Assembly (NCBI RefSeq): GCF_954871325.1
Contig: NC_088775.1
Span: 35,503,561 to 35,567,560 of the forward strand
Reading direction: 5' to 3'
Source: Gordionus sp. m RMFG-2023
Lineage: Eukaryota > Nematomorpha > Gordioida > Chordodea > Parachordodidae
Length of the DNA stretch: 64,000 nucleotides
Part shown: positions 11,800-24,574 of the stretch, piece by piece
Layout: the number at the start of each line of letters is the position of its first letter
Position numbering within the stretch: position 1 is the first letter of the stretch
Program-made: the position numbers and the translations under genes
The notes under the pieces: generated by a model
Database searches by the model: none
The model's input: the letters and a program-made list of their open reading frames with translations, nothing else
What the model was told of the DNA's origin: nothing

Positions 11800-13930
11800 T
11801 TTTTTAAATTAATAATTTAGATAAATTAGGGGAAGAGAAAGCGAAAGAATTTATAATTTCATCAATATTTAATTGTTTAAATAAAAATTTTTCCATTGAT
11901 AAAATGGTTAAATTATTGAGAAATGGATCTTTCATGGTACTACGAAGTCTTGTTTTAATTAATTTAATTTTACTCATGATTCTTTCGGCAGTACGTGAGG
12001 TTGTAGGAATGGTTAATAAATATTTATATAAAATTGTTAAATTAGGGAAAGCAGAAAAATTTTAAAGTAGACGATATGGTAAAATAAATGAATAGTTTTT
12101 ACATTCTGAATCATAAGTACCTGAATTATCATCATCATCAGAAGAAGCTAAATAATGTATTGGTATAAGTATTTTAATTAAATAAATTTACAATTCTCAG
12201 AATCTGACAAATCTTTAGATTATTGAACCTCTAGGTCATGAGTAATAATTACATCCCCCATTTTGGCCATCTTATAAATATTTCTAAACTTCAACATTTC
12301 TTCGAAAATTTGACTTGAATTTAAATGGTAAAATTCAGATATCCTCGATATCTTCTTTAATAATTGACTTTTCCGCCATTCCCTTTGGTGTAAAAAATGA
12401 TGTTTGATTTAAAAATTTTATCGATTGATCATTAAATCTTTCATTAAACTGCATAATAATCAAATCAAGTGCAGCATAAAACACACCTATTTTAAAGCTA
12501 AAAATATTTATTATATTTAATGGAGAAAGTATATATATAATATACCTCTCCTTTTTGGATTGTAATGTTTGAAGTCTAGAACTTTTAAAATCAAAAGGTA
12601 GATTTCTCTCCTTCATAAAATCTTGTGCCTTTGAAATAACATCAAAAATTTAGTGTTATAATCTTTTAAGATTAAAAAATAATTAAGACAATAATTTATA
12701 TCATACTTCTCAAATTAATTAAGCAATCTTTTGCCAGAATTTGATTTATTGCAAATCCTATATCCTTCGAAATGGTTTACAATTTTGTTCAAGCCAAACT
12801 TGTTATCAACAATATTTTATCCAAAAGACAAAGTGATAAGATAAAATCAAATTTTTCTATTCTAAAGACTATAGCACTAGCCATAGTGGAAATGGCAGAT
12901 CTTCAGAATCCTTTAAATTTGTTAAAGGGCATCATAAAGTAGAAAATAATTTACAATAGCTTTATAAGAATAAGACGATAGCCAGCTTCTATCTAAACAA
13001 ATAAGATTATATTACCGAGTGGTATTCTTAATGCGTAGAAATTGTTGCGATTTTGTCACTGCATTACTCTGATATGCTTTGAGCACCTCATATCTTTTAA
13101 CACCATTAAAATATATAATCTCGTCTAATATTTCTAAAACATTTCGTAATTCATTTATTGATTGACATAATTGAACAATGATTAAATTTAATCGATGACA
13201 ATAGCACTAAATAAAAGCTGCCTTTGGCGCCTCCGCTCTAATCAAAGCCTACACTCCATTGATTCTTCCACTCATGTTTGAGACGCCATCATAGCTTTGC
13301 CCAACTAGGACTTCAAGAGGTAAATTCATGCAAGTTTGGATATTATATTATTTTTAATATCGAGACAATTTGTATTTCCCATACAATGTATGTCTATCAG
13401 TCTTTCATTGGGCGTAGGCGTCTCACTATTTTCATATATTACTATAAAAGCTATTGCTTCTGATTTCGAAATATCATGTGCCATCAACTATGATTGAAAA
13501 TCACCTGTTAAATTCAATCTCATATTGAATTTTTTTATAACCATATTCATGGTTTCAATGAGAATATTTATGTTATTATATGATAATAGATTTGAATATA
13601 ATTTCGTTTTTAATTCCTTATTTTTTTTTCTCCCAGTATAGGTTCAGAATCTGCAATGAGTTTAATAAGACCCGTCATATTGCCTTCTTGTTTTCTCCCA
13701 GAAGGCTTGGTTACGAGATATTAAATAACGTAGACATCTTATTATTATTCTTATGATAGAACGGTTATTATCTACACATTCTTTCTGGGGTATTATAAAT
13801 TGTAATATGGAATTTTTGTTGTGTGAAAGCCTTCCATAATCGGCCATCATATGTGCCTGTGAAGATTCATGCGCAATAATATCACGATTAAATTCCATGA
13901 TCATTAAAAGAGTCAAACATTATATTTTTT
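11800..13930 (-). pseudogene. Decayed hAT transposase, ZMYM1-like (DUF4371 type)
   Basis: Reading the minus strand from about 13916: HESSQAHMMADYGRL and ISRNQAFWEKTRRQYDGSY match the DUF4371 part of ZMYM1-like hAT transposases. Then comes the GKAMMASQT region (usually GQSYDGASNMSG), then FYALRI. Next is a stretch at 12616-12335 with KIGVFYAALDLIIMQFNERF, and finally the C-terminal dimerisation block near 12050-11930, LTIPTTSRTAER and KTRLRSTM. Many stops and shifts interrupt it, so it is dead. The order is that of a full transposase. The product would have been a nuclear DNA transposase with RNase-H-like fold. Confidence 0.75.
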
Positions 13931-14077
13931 TCTAACACATATTATTTTTTTGGTAATATTTTTCGGCATATTTTGAAATTGGAAAAATAATTTATGGCAA
14001 GAAATCTTGGATAACAACCTAATTTATTAAACATCGACCAAAATTTCCATCAATACATATTAAATTAAATAATAAGT

Positions 14078-14117
14078 GGGAGGGGAAGGGGGAGGGGAAG
14101 GGGGAGGGGAAGGGGGA
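14078..14117 (+). repeat. GGGGAAGGGGGA minisatellite
   Basis: Three to four copies of the 12-base word GGGAGGGGAAGG follow one another. The G-runs could form a quadruplex. It separates the hAT relic from a poly-C/AT stretch at 14240-14360. Confidence 0.8.
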
Positions 14118-14494
14118 TCTTATTATTACAAACATCAACCAGAAATCAATTGGATATGAATAGATGTAGCAAAACAAAGAATTAAATTTTAAAAAATTTT
14201 TAAATATTAAAACAAAAAATTTTAAATAAATAATTTTTTAAAAAAGTACCCCCACTCAAAATTTTAAAATAAAAAATTTTAAATAAATTTTAAAAAAAAA
14301 AATCCCCCACTCAAATTTTTTGATATAGTTGCTTCGGACCCCCCCCCCTTTTTGTAGGGACCACTGGGCGGTCAACGTCTTTAAAAATGTTTTTAGCAAA
14401 CCATATGTAGTTAAGGTGGGGCAAATGATAGTTATGAATATGTAATTTGAGGAATCAGCGCTATATTTGCCGATCTTAAAATTTTGAGCTCTGT

Positions 14495-15246
14495 TCAGAG
14501 CGTAACGTTAAAGTTGGAGGGGGAGTTAGTGTCCAGACAAGAGAAATCCCATATTAGAAATTTTCCTTGAGACCATGGGATACGTGTGACCCCATCAGGA
14601 CGCCTACTATTGGAAAATAGGCCAGAAGGCTCCATTGAGTTAGGAAAACCAGCTGACCTGAGTGCAAGAGATATGATTTGATTGCACTTCAAGTGTCGAG
14701 TTTGCCGACCAGGATTACGATTGCAATATAAAGGATACAGCGCCATATTGTTATCATCAGTATGGCATTTGCTGCATTTATATGGTAATGAAAAGGGAAT
14801 GTTGAGCCTGATACATAGAGCATAGCTGAGCTCATGGTTGTTCAATTCGAGTTTGAGATTGGTAAATGGAATAACATCTAAAAATTCATATCTCCGATCT
14901 TTGATAAGTTCAATAAATGTGGATCTAGCCAATGGTCTGAGAGACTCAAAATAAGGTAATCAACGGAGTTTTTCACAGGTGATAAATCCCAATCCTTCTG
15001 CTTTACAGAGATCGGAAATAGGGTTGTGGTTGTGACGGATTTTGCCCATTCTCTCTTAGCTGTCTTCAAAAAAGGATCGTGGACAGATAGATGTTGGTCA
15101 ATTAATATACGTGCCTGAAGGTGGCTAGCAATGAACACACATATTGAGATCGACAATGGGGATCTTATACCAAGGCCGCCATGTTTGGAAGGAAGTGTAT
15201 TTAAGCAGTTGCTAAGGATGACTCTTATTCTGGTTTCGAATCTCAC
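14495..15246 (-). pseudogene. C-terminal module of the LINE-like RT
   Basis: Two overlapping frames (15246-14878 and 14932-14495) carry the thumb/C-terminal part: LPSKHGGLGIRSP, SDHWLDPHLLNLSK, then LARSTFIELIKDRRYEFLD, a CxxC pair in YKCSKCHTDD, GRQTRHLKCNQI and RRPDGVTRIPWSQGKFLIWD. The RPDG...W..GK...WD spacing is conserved in this family and looks like a PD-(D/E)xK-type core, but that is an inference. One frame slip joins the two frames. Confidence 0.65.
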
Positions 15247-15562
15247 TAAATGTTCCCTCTCTAAAAATAATGGGCTCGATCATAGGGCATAAAGGATTTT
15301 AGGGATGTTAAAGAAATTCAGAATTATGAAAAAGGCCTTATGAGTGGAAAGACAAGGAAGAATGCGTTTTAAATTTTCAAAGATATCATCCATATCGCTA
15401 AAAAAAGAATTCACTGACTCCTCACCAATGGGAGAGCCCAAATTCGATAGATTTTTTAAGGGAACATGCCTAAAACCAAAAACTTTTTGCGGAATTATAA
15501 TAATATCGCAGTACTCAGTTTTGATTTGATTAATTGCCAGTCCGAGGCTGTCAGTAGAAGCT

Positions 15563-15763
15563 TTAATAATATTGATTTACCACCTCTACAGATTTGCCAG
15601 AGATGACCCCATCATCAATATAGCATAAGTGTAACGGCAACTTGCAGTCATTGTTTATTTTAGTAATCAAATCATTGATGCCAAGACAAAATAATATGGA
15701 GCCTAAGGGATCACCTTGCTGAATACCTTCAGAAGAGGTTAAGATATAATGGCCAAATACCAA
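15563..15763 (-). pseudogene. Reverse transcriptase palm fragment (motifs B and C)
   Basis: A 66-residue stretch with EGIQQGDPLGSILFCLGIND followed 20 residues later by YIDDGVISG. QGDPLG and YIDD are the two invariant palm signatures of reverse transcriptases. It belongs to the element at 14480-16996. Confidence 0.8.
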
Positions 15764-16999
15764 ATGTGATGGTTTCTTATAGGACGAGAGGATATAGTTT
15801 ATAAAAATTGGGAACTTTTAATAAATTGTGAAATTATTACTTATCTGTGAATGCTATTGTAAGCATTTGTAAAATCAATTTTTACAAGATGTTGAGCAAT
15901 TGTAGTATTTTGAGCATAAATATGAGTTATATGTGCAGCTGCTTCACAGCCTGAGCTCGTACCACCCCAAATTGAAGAGGAAGAAGTATATTAGATATTT
16001 GTGCAGAAATTCTGCTTGCTTTTAACTTGGAACATAATCTTTTATATAAAGCACCAACAGCAATAGGCCTAATATCACCATTCTTTTTTCTCAGGGCGAC
16101 AAGTTTGACTCCAAAAAAGAGGGCCCTTGCAAAATCTGGTACCTCACCATTAATGACCTTGTTGCATAATTGAGTTATTTTATCCAATAAAGAGGTTTGA
16201 CTGTTGAGGATGGGAGTAGTTAAATCTTGAAGAAATAAAGGTTTGATACCTTCAAATCTAGGAGCCTTGTTTCTGAAAAGATCTCACTGATTTAAATACT
16301 TCTTCCGAAGTGAAAATCGGAGAAGGGTGGTTTTTGGTTTCATAAATCATTATAGCTTTCAGTGTCTGGGGATGCCTGTCTAGTAGTCTTTGGTATGACA
16401 CTGCGTCCACTGGGCAAGTATGTCAAAGGAGCTACATAGTCTGAGAGCACCGTTTATGTCCAAATTGTTTATTTTGTTATCAATTTTGAAATTTAAATCG
16501 TCCTGTTTTTTGTTGCAGTTATGAGTTATGATAATATGTGGTTCATAATTAGCATTAGAATAATATTCCTAGTAAAAGAATTACCATTCGCAGCAGGAAT
16601 TTGAAAAGATTTGTGACAAAATAAAAGGAAGGCTGACCACATGTCCTTAGAAGAGAAATTGGGCATAATTGGTAGAAACCACTTGTCTGGCACATCTTGG
16701 AATTCTAGAGATCAGACGAGGTTTGGGAAGGCCAAGGAATTGGTCAATGAAGGAATTATGATATGAATGTCAGGATTAGATTCGAGAATGTTTGAAGTTG
16801 GATTAGATTTGAGAATGTTTGAAGTTGTAATATCAACACAATTTGATGTAGATAGAATAGATATCTGTATCAAAGGATTTAAGAGGGAACTGTGAGGGAT
16901 TGCTAGAAGAGGGGTAGAAGGGACAGAGCCAGAAATATGGCATCTTTGTCCATTCACACTAGGGGCCCTTAAATTCCAAGTATTAAAATAGAACATTGA

Positions 17000-18150
17000 G
17001 AACAGTAACTTCTATCCAACATAATATATGGGTCTACTATTGGGTATTACAATCCATTACAGGCATTTAAGAATATAATAATTATATACATTCAATCTTT
17101 CAAATTAGCAGTTATGTTGTTCACCATCTGCCATGAAAGCAGGCATTTATCAATATAATTTTATGTATTCAAACTTTCAATTTAGAAACTATCAATTTTA
17201 CATTAGACATAATGCTATTATAATATGTTATGGTATTAGTTTATTTTAAATTCTATCAATTCTCTTATAGTTGGATAATGCTAATATGTATTCTAAAAAT
17301 TTAATCTGTCTTGATTTCTTACCATAATAATGGACTCATGATATTAAGAACTAGCTAGTAAAATAATTACGTGATACGTGATATATAGCGCATCGCCCTC
17401 TAACGTTGAATACACAACAGAGCTACGCTAGGTTTTCCTCATTTCCAATAAATATAACAATAGTATTACTTATATTAAGAAGTGGTTGTAAGACAAATTA
17501 TCATCGATGACTCAACATGGTGTTATGGCGTCTCCAGTTGATTTCAATTGATACATGCTTTTTATGAATGAATTGTCAGTCTAGGTATTATTATATGTCA
17601 TTGGTGACGTCTGAGAGAATTATATTTGAATATAAATGAAAAAGGGGGGGGGGGGGGTCGGTCAAAAAAATTATTGAACTGGATTATTGATGAATTCTGA
17701 TATTTGATAGAAGTGATCATTCATGAAGCGTAGTCTCCTTAATTTAACCAATCCCAAATATCATAAATTTTAATGTTACCATATATTTCGACAACGCCTT
17801 GTTTTTGATATAATTTTGATTTTAAAATCTTATAATTTAATTTGTCATGAAATCTTTTACTTTAATTTCTTGATTTATTTTTGTATTTATTGTGTTGAAA
17901 TTATTTTAAATATGTTTATATTCATTAATTACTGTGATTTCATTGAATTTTATATATTACTAATTTCTAGGATTTCATAAATATCAATTTTAGATATTAT
18001 AATTTTCTCCTTTATTTAAAATACATATGCTTAATACTCTCTAAATCATTCAATTAATATTAAAAATAAATATATAAAAGTATTTAATATTTTAAATACA
18101 AGTATTCATGATACTGATCAACACTGGGCTTACTTGCTATTTGTTGTGTG
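17000..18150. other. AT-rich spacer; weak ~100-bp duplication and a G-run
   Basis: An imperfect duplication of about 100 bases (GGCATTTAAGAATATAAT near 17062; GGCATTTATCAATATAAT near 17143) and a G13 run near 17644. No gene supported. Confidence 0.4.
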
Positions 18151-18169
18151 AGTAAACAAACATATATAT

Positions 18170-18430
18170 GGAACTTTGTTTGAAAAATGATTTATCAACA
18201 AATATGACATCAGTAATACAACCAATTGATCAAGGAATGATAATAAAAATAAAAGATTTTTCAAGGATTATTTACTAAAATTTGCAGGTGATGAATCCTT
18301 TAAACTTTATCAATAGTACAAAAAATAAATACTTTGGACGTATTCGAAGCGAATGAGTAGCTTAAGATGAAAAATCCTATGAATTTAGGTAATTTAAAAG
18401 ACACATGGTGGATAATTTTATAATGACAAT
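18170..18430 (+). pseudogene. pogo/Tigger-type DDE transposase scrap
   Basis: LSTNMTSVIQPIDQGMI at about 18193-18243 matches the LPPNTTSLIQPMDQGVI signature of the CENP-B/pogo DDE transposase domain, the stretch before the third catalytic aspartate, followed by a decayed IKDFSRIIY. Only this short region is visible; upstream and downstream parts are gone. A dead Tc1/mariner-superfamily fragment. Confidence 0.65.
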
Positions 18431-18561
18431 ATTTTTATTTATATTTTTATTAAGTTATAACATATTTCCTTTTTTTTTTATCTTCTCAAATATGACTATA
18501 TATAGATTTACTATTTACATTAAATTAAATTAGAATAAGTAATATAAAAATATATTATAGT

Positions 18562-19973
18562 CAGAGTTATTAAGATCGTCGATCCTGGATTCGATCCTAA
18601 ATTTGTCAATTTTCCTGGATTTATGATTCTGACTTAAATTGAGGATCGTGATCATTTTTTTTAATATTCAATCCTGATCCTTTAAAAAAAATAAAATGAA
18701 AATTTTGGAAATTAAATAAAAAATATTATTTTTTTAAAAAAATAACTATTTACATTATATTTTATCCACTTCCATTCCACCATATTTTACATTTCAACAA
18801 TTTCCTAAATTTTATCTATAACGAGATTTAGAGCCTATAAATAAATTCTAGGTTTTAATAATGTCCTCCATTATAGATTTAGAAGATAATGTAGCAGCAG
18901 ATATAAGTGAGAATGTGAATCTTTTACCATTTCATAATTTCGTAAGTATTTTACTTTATGTGAAACAGATGGAAATAACAACATAATGATTAGTGCAAAA
19001 TGCTCTTTATGTAAGAACTAAATATCTTTTTCAAATATTAGTAGTTCAGACATCAAAAGTCAATTAAAAGTAATTAATTCTTTTAAAAATACAGTTTTTG
19101 TTGTTTTTGCGAGGAGCTTAACAATATATATATGACAAGAATTGTTTACAATAATTAATAAAATATATATTGATGTGTTAATAAGGGATAAGTCTTGCAG
19201 ATACCTGATTTATATGAACGAACACTTATTTAATAATAAATTAATTATCATTTCTTAATATATTTCCTACATTGTATGATGACACTAGTAGCATATTGGA
19301 GCAAAATTCATCCAAAATTTAATCTAAATTGACTTTATATTAATCTGCCACAAAATCAGTTGGACAAATAAGGTTAATTGCCCATTTAGAAAATATGCAG
19401 TATCAACCACATGCAAATGCTTCAAATAAATGTATGGATGAGAAATAGATACCTTTTTGGGGAAAAATTCAAAATTCTACACAAAATGCTCGTTCCATTA
19501 ATATCTTTTTTTATTCAAATGATGATTCAATGAATATTTTTAATACTTATGTTAATTTAAAAAAATATATTTATTGAATATAACACACCTTTGCCATCAA
19601 GCGTTCCTATGGAGTACTTGTTTAGTAAAGCTAAGCATGTGCTTAATGAAAGACGTGGATGTTTAAATGATAATAACTTATAAAAAAATTTATTATTAAA
19701 GGCTAATTTTAATTTTAAATAAATATTTTCTAATTGTTATACTTATATTATATTATTCTATTACAATAAATTTATACCTTATTTAATTTATTTTTATATT
19801 AGTTAATTTTCGATCAAAAATTTCCTTCAGAAATTTAAATAAGAAAAGGATAATGATTGTGATCGCGATCCTTTTTTTAAAAAAAGGTTGATAATCCTGG
19901 ATTTCGTTCCTCTTTTTTTGAAAAGATCATGATCGGGATTCGATCTTTTTAAAAGGATCGATTAACAAGCCTG
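18562..19973 (+). mobile_element. Decayed hAT element, TSD ATTATAGT
   Basis: The ends CAGAGTTATTAAGATCG and GGATCGATTAACAAGCCTG are imperfect inverted repeats. ATTATAGT directly precedes (18554-18561) and follows (19974-19981) the element, a perfect 8-bp target duplication. The subterminal regions repeat GATCCTGGATT and GATCGCGATCC words. Inside, near 19575-19700, is the hAT C-terminal dimerisation block NTPLPSSVPMEYLFSKAKHV with ERRG, followed by LLLKANFNF, and an N-terminal start near 18861 (MSSIIDLEDN). The middle of the transposase is deleted and the frame is broken. Confidence 0.85.
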
Positions 19974-19981
19974 ATTATAGT

Positions 19982-21515
19982 TAATATATAAAATAAACAA
20001 ATTAAATTGTGAATATTATTTTATAAGGTTGTACCTTATCAATATTCAAATAAAATTTTTATTATTATTATTGTCATATCTAATATTCCCTTTTTGGGAA
20101 GCTAATCCTAGTGGTTATGTTCTTAGATGAATTAGAATTTATATATTGTATATTTAGTGATGGTTATAGTTCTAGTATTTATCATCATCGCTATCGATAT
20201 CGTTTGATTATTTGAAACTATTAATATCATGTATCAGCTGTTATCTTATAGTTGTCGTTGTTTACTATTATATTTCAGTCTCATTACCTTTAAGATTCGT
20301 TATTATTATCCTTTTTTTTTACAAGTTTTTAAATAATCTTTTTAGATTATATTTTTATTTTTCCCCATAAATTTCCTTTTTTTTTGAAATGTACAATCAC
20401 CCTCATGTTTTGAATAACCATTAAAAAATGAATTTTTCGAGATAGAAGATTTAGGTTTATATTTGAATAATAGTTCTTGATATTATATTTTATTTTGGTT
20501 TTGATAATTTTTATTTCATATTACACGTATATGATGGTAAATGTATTTTGTGCCCATCATTTATTTATCGTGGGCATATTTTGCCATAGTTTTTGGTATT
20601 GTATTCATATAGAATATATAATATATAGAAGAAAATTACTTCCTCGTTTTCCGATGAGTTGTAATGGGAGTCCTCATTATAATCTCCAGTTAACTAAGTT
20701 GGCCTCGATTCAATTTAAGAAATATAATATTTTCCATGTTTTTTGTCTATTTTATATCATCTAGGTGTTTCTAATTTTGGAATGGAAGCTTATCCCATAT
20801 ACCTGTTTCAATTATCTTTGAGATAAATATTACCGTTGAATACATTTTTTTTTATGAAAATGGTCGTCTTATTTATTAAACATCACCACTATGATTAGTT
20901 GAAAATGATACTCTCCCTATATTTAAGTTTTAGAATAGCAAATCTCCTCAAATTTTATTAATATTATTAATATTTAATTTAGTTATGTTTTGAACATTTT
21001 TACTTCAATTTTTAACATTTTTACTTCAATTTTCAATATTTTTTACTTCAATTTTTAACATTTCCATTTTTTATAATTAAATAATTTCTTTGCTAATTAT
21101 ATAATTTTATCTAGTCCACTTGCTAATTACACAAGTTGCAGTTATTTTGCCATGCTACATTGTTAAATAATAGTTTTGATTTTTCCTTTTTTTTATAAAA
21201 ATGTTTTTTTACAGCTTTTTCTTAAAATTTTGAATTATGTTCGTTATTTTAAAAATTATTACCCTTTGCTTATTTTTCTTTTAAATTATCATTTATTGTG
21301 ATATCAACATATATACAACCATACTATATTAAAGATTTATAAATTAAAATCGTACGAAGTCAGGTGTAGAGCCATTTTGTTATATACACGTTAACTAATT
21401 ACCTTTACCATCTTATTTCTTTTATTAATGCATATTTTTGTCATTTATTTAACATGTAACACAAAATGGTTATACAGCTGACTCCTTTGAATGCAGACTT
21501 TTAAATACATTTAAT
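19982..21515. other. AT-rich spacer with a short 20-21 bp tandem repeat
   Basis: At 20991-21063 the word TTTTTACTTCAATTTTTAACA repeats about three and a half times. The 95-residue open frame at 20477-20764 has the composition of random AT-rich sequence and no recognisable motif. Nothing else supported. Confidence 0.5.
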
Positions 21516-21954
21516 CAGGGGCGTCGCTAGCCTTTACAATCTCAGGGGGCTCAACTAAAAAAAAATTATGAGGGGCTTCGCCCCCCATGCCCCCCAATTT
21601 GCGGGCCTTCGGCTGGGTTTTATATTAATATATTATACTTTTTTTAAATTTCTTAACTCAGTACAAATATTCTGAATTTTAATTTTCTCATTTATTATAT
21701 TATGCATGCAAAATAAACCGGCATATAAATAATTAAAACAATATAATACATTTCTAAAAATAAGATATATTAATACAAAATTTATTTATTAAATTATAAA
21801 ATATTTTCGATTGCTGATATAAAAAAAATGGTTAATGATGCTTGGTACCTTAAGGTACCATGTATCAAATTTGAATTTTGTTCATTTTTCATTTGGATAG
21901 GCACTACCAAATATATTTATAATATATATTTGAAAAATCGTGATTTTTGGAAAG

Positions 21955-22110
21955 CCTCTATGGCCTAGTAGGCAAGAGCTTGGTTTACTTATCCCATGGT
22001 CCCGGATTCGAATCCCGGGAATGATCATGTTTTTTTTCTTATTCTAACTTGGTGGTTCCATCCTTGGTGGGATAATATATAGGGGACCGGACTCGACCAC
22101 GTGATTCCGT
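21955..22110 (+). repeat. tRNA-derived SINE nested in the DNA element
   Basis: TGGCCTAGTAGG at 21961-21972 fits the A-box consensus at every position. GGATTCGAATCC at 22004-22015 fits the B box, inside a CCCGG...CCGGG arm. The unit continues through CTTGGTGG and GGGACCGGACTCGACC to about 22110. It is GC-richer than its surroundings. The anticodon arm does not form a good stem, so it is read as a SINE head rather than a working tRNA gene. Confidence 0.6.
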
Positions 22111-22303
22111 ATTAATATATTAAATAATAATCATCTTATTACATTTTAATAAATTTTGGTCGGTATTTAGCAAATTTGCGTTTAAAGAATTACAAGTGAT
22201 AAAAATGATTAATTAATTCATACATATGCCTCAATTGATAATAGTTTTTAAAAACCACATAATGCAATAATATTCTTAGCAACTTACATTAACAAAAGGT
22301 TAC

Positions 22304-22850
22304 AGTGGCGTCGCTAGGGGGGGAGGGCGCGCAGGGGCTAGAGCCCCCTGAAAAATTTGAATAGCCCCCTGAAGCAAAAATATTTTTTTAATGGCTCCTT
22401 AATATCCCCTTGAACTAAATTTTTTTTTTGATTGCCCACTGAATGATTTCTTTTATAATTCCATTAAGTAATTATAATTTTATTATTTAGAAATTAATAA
22501 GACTATTTAAATTTTTATTAAATGAATATTATTTTAAATATTAGATTAGATTAATACATATAAATTATATTTTCACTATGTCAGCTTGCAATCAAATTCT
22601 GTATTAAAAATATAATATCAATAACTCACTAAATATTAATTTAGCTTTAACAGTTGAAGTTTAATTGACTTTTATCATTTAAATTATTATAAATCATATA
22701 TTATTTGAAAATTAACAAATTTAATATTGTAATTAGCTGAGTTCAAAATGACTATTCAACTGTATATTTACTTTAAAATTTTATTATGTCCAAATAAGTA
22801 TAAGAGATTTCTTTTTAAAGGCTTTGCCCCCCCCCCATACCCCCCAATTT
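22304..22850 (+). mobile_element. Inner short copy of the same element family
   Basis: Starts GTGGCGTCGCTAGGGGG with the CAGGGGCTAGAGCCCC hairpin and runs parallel to 8012-8560 (shared GTCAGCTTGCAATCAAATTCT and TTTAATTGACTTTTAT). It ends in a degenerate CCCCCATACCCCCCAATTTGC, the right-end phrase of the family. It disrupts the larger reverse copy around it. Confidence 0.6.
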
Positions 22851-24574
22851 GCGATTAATATATTATACTTTTTTAAAATTTGTTAACTCTGAACAATTAT
22901 TCTGATTTTCATATTTTGTCATTTATTATATTATGCATACAAAATAAACTGGCATATAAAAAATCACATAATTCAATAATATAATTCTTAGCAACTTACA
23001 TTGACAAAAGATTATCAAACAAGTATAATTCTCTGTAACCATTTTCAACAATGTTTTATAGAATGGACTAATAAGGAAAAATTTATAGGCCTAAACCAAA
23101 TCAACAATTCTTGAAGAAGAACATATAAACGACCAATCCAAATCATAAAACTATTAAGTGGTAAGAGCTTCCTTTTAGATGACATGATGGTAACTAGATA
23201 AGTAATCGAGAAAATTATTGTGAGATATTATATTTTTAAAACATTATCATCCATTTTAAATGAAATATAAACGACTACACAGTTGATCATTATTGATTGT
23301 TTATCTAAAATATACAATCATATGCTCTCAGCCGTTGTAATATAATCTTAAATTACATAGCAACATAAATAATAGATGCTGGTTAATTTACAATAGCCAT
23401 GACACTCACGATGTAAACTAGTATCAGAATTCATTATGTTGGATAAATTGATAAAATAAAAACACTAAAAATCTTTGGAAGAAATCATTGTGCAAATATA
23501 TTGAAGCGTTGAGTTATTTACACGACAATGATGCCATATTAGAAATGAAACATTTTGGAACTATAAAATAAGGACCAGAATGATATGATGAAAAAATTAA
23601 GATTTTATATATTGTCGCACCACCTTTAGTTGGTATATTATATCTTAAAATAATAGTAGTTTGTAAAAATATCAAAAATATATTTGTATTAAAAATTTAA
23701 ATCAAAACTGTTTTTTGAAAAAGAAAAAAATAGCTTTCCTAAAGTAAAAAAGAAAAGATATCAAATTTATTACATCTATTGTAGGATGAATAATAAAATG
23801 TTTAAATTTTAAAATTATATTTAATTAAATAGATGGCGTTAAATACTTGAAAGCAAATTACTATATTTATTATCAAAAGCATTTATTAGTAAAATTCATT
23901 ATAATATTAGCTGTAATATATTATAACTCTCAAATACGTCTATAAAAATGGCATATTATCTAATATTTTATAAACAACTGTATATAATAGAGGATTATAA
24001 ATTATATGTCTACTTACTTTTTATTATACTTATTTGGACTTTGAAAATATTTTTAGGACTAGGTATGATAATAAAATTTAAAAATAAATATACAGTTGAT
24101 TAGTCATTTTGAACTCTGCTAATTTACAATATTAATTTTTTTAGTTTTCAATTAATAAATGATTATATTTATTTAATTAGGTTATAAAATAATTTAAATA
24201 ATAATAGTCAATTAAACTTCAACTGTTAATGCTAAATTAATATTTAGTGAGTGATATTTATATTCTATTTTTAACACAAAATTTGATTTGATTGCTAGCT
24301 GACATAGTGAAAATCTAATTTATATGTATTAATTTAATCTAATATTTAAATTAGTATTCATTTAATAAATATTTAATTAATTTTAATAAAATTAAATCTA
24401 TATTTTACTAGAATTATAAAAGAAATCTTTCAAGGGGCAATCAAAATAATTAATTTATTTTTAGTTCAAGGGATTAAGATTCCATAAAAAAAATTTTTTT
24501 GCTTCAGGGGGCTATTCAAATTTTTCAGGGGGCTCGATCCCCTGCGCCCCCCTAGCGGCACCATTGTATTTAAT

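Larger units (their letters stand above)
14480..16996 (-). mobile_element. Broken LINE-like reverse transcriptase element
   Basis: Read on the minus strand. From 16187 comes GVKLVALRKKNGDIRPIAVG, the fingers of a reverse transcriptase. At 15763-15563 are GIQQGDPLGSILFCLGINDL (motif B) and LCYIDDGVISG (motif C, YIDD). From 15246 come NTLPSKHGGLGIRSP and LARSTFIELI. At 14850-14500 is a C-terminal module with CSKCHTDDNN, RHLKCNQIISLAL, the EPSGL word and RRPDGVT followed by WSQGKFLIWDFSC. This last part recurs in many invertebrate RT proteins and may be a restriction-like nuclease fold (inference). The N-terminal stretch begins near 16996. Several frame changes and stops make it inactive. Clade not assigned. 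Confidence 0.7.
21516..24566 (-). mobile_element. Reverse copy of the 8012-9902 element family, rearranged, TSD YATTTAAT
   Basis: The right end CAGGGGCGTCGCTAGCC starts at 21516 and the left end, reverse-complemented as CCCCCTAGCGGCACCATTG, closes at 24566. CATTTAAT (21508-21515) and TATTTAAT (24567-24574) are an 8-bp duplication with one mismatch. The segment 23000-24566 is the reverse complement of about 8012-9640. Inside, 22304-22840 carries a second, forward left end (GTGGCGTCGCTAGGGG) followed by another partial right end. The host phrase TTCTTAGCAACTTACATT appears twice (about 22272 and 22986), so an insertion plus duplication took place. A SINE-like unit sits at 21955. No transposase. 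Confidence 0.75.

Noticed and set aside
20477-20764. 95-residue open frame
   Set aside because: Hydrophobic, low-complexity translation expected from AT-rich DNA; no motif and no splice or neighbour context.
21955-22030. A tRNA gene at the A/B-box pair
   Set aside because: The boxes are good but the anticodon arm does not pair and position 53 of the T arm is mismatched; a SINE head explains it better.
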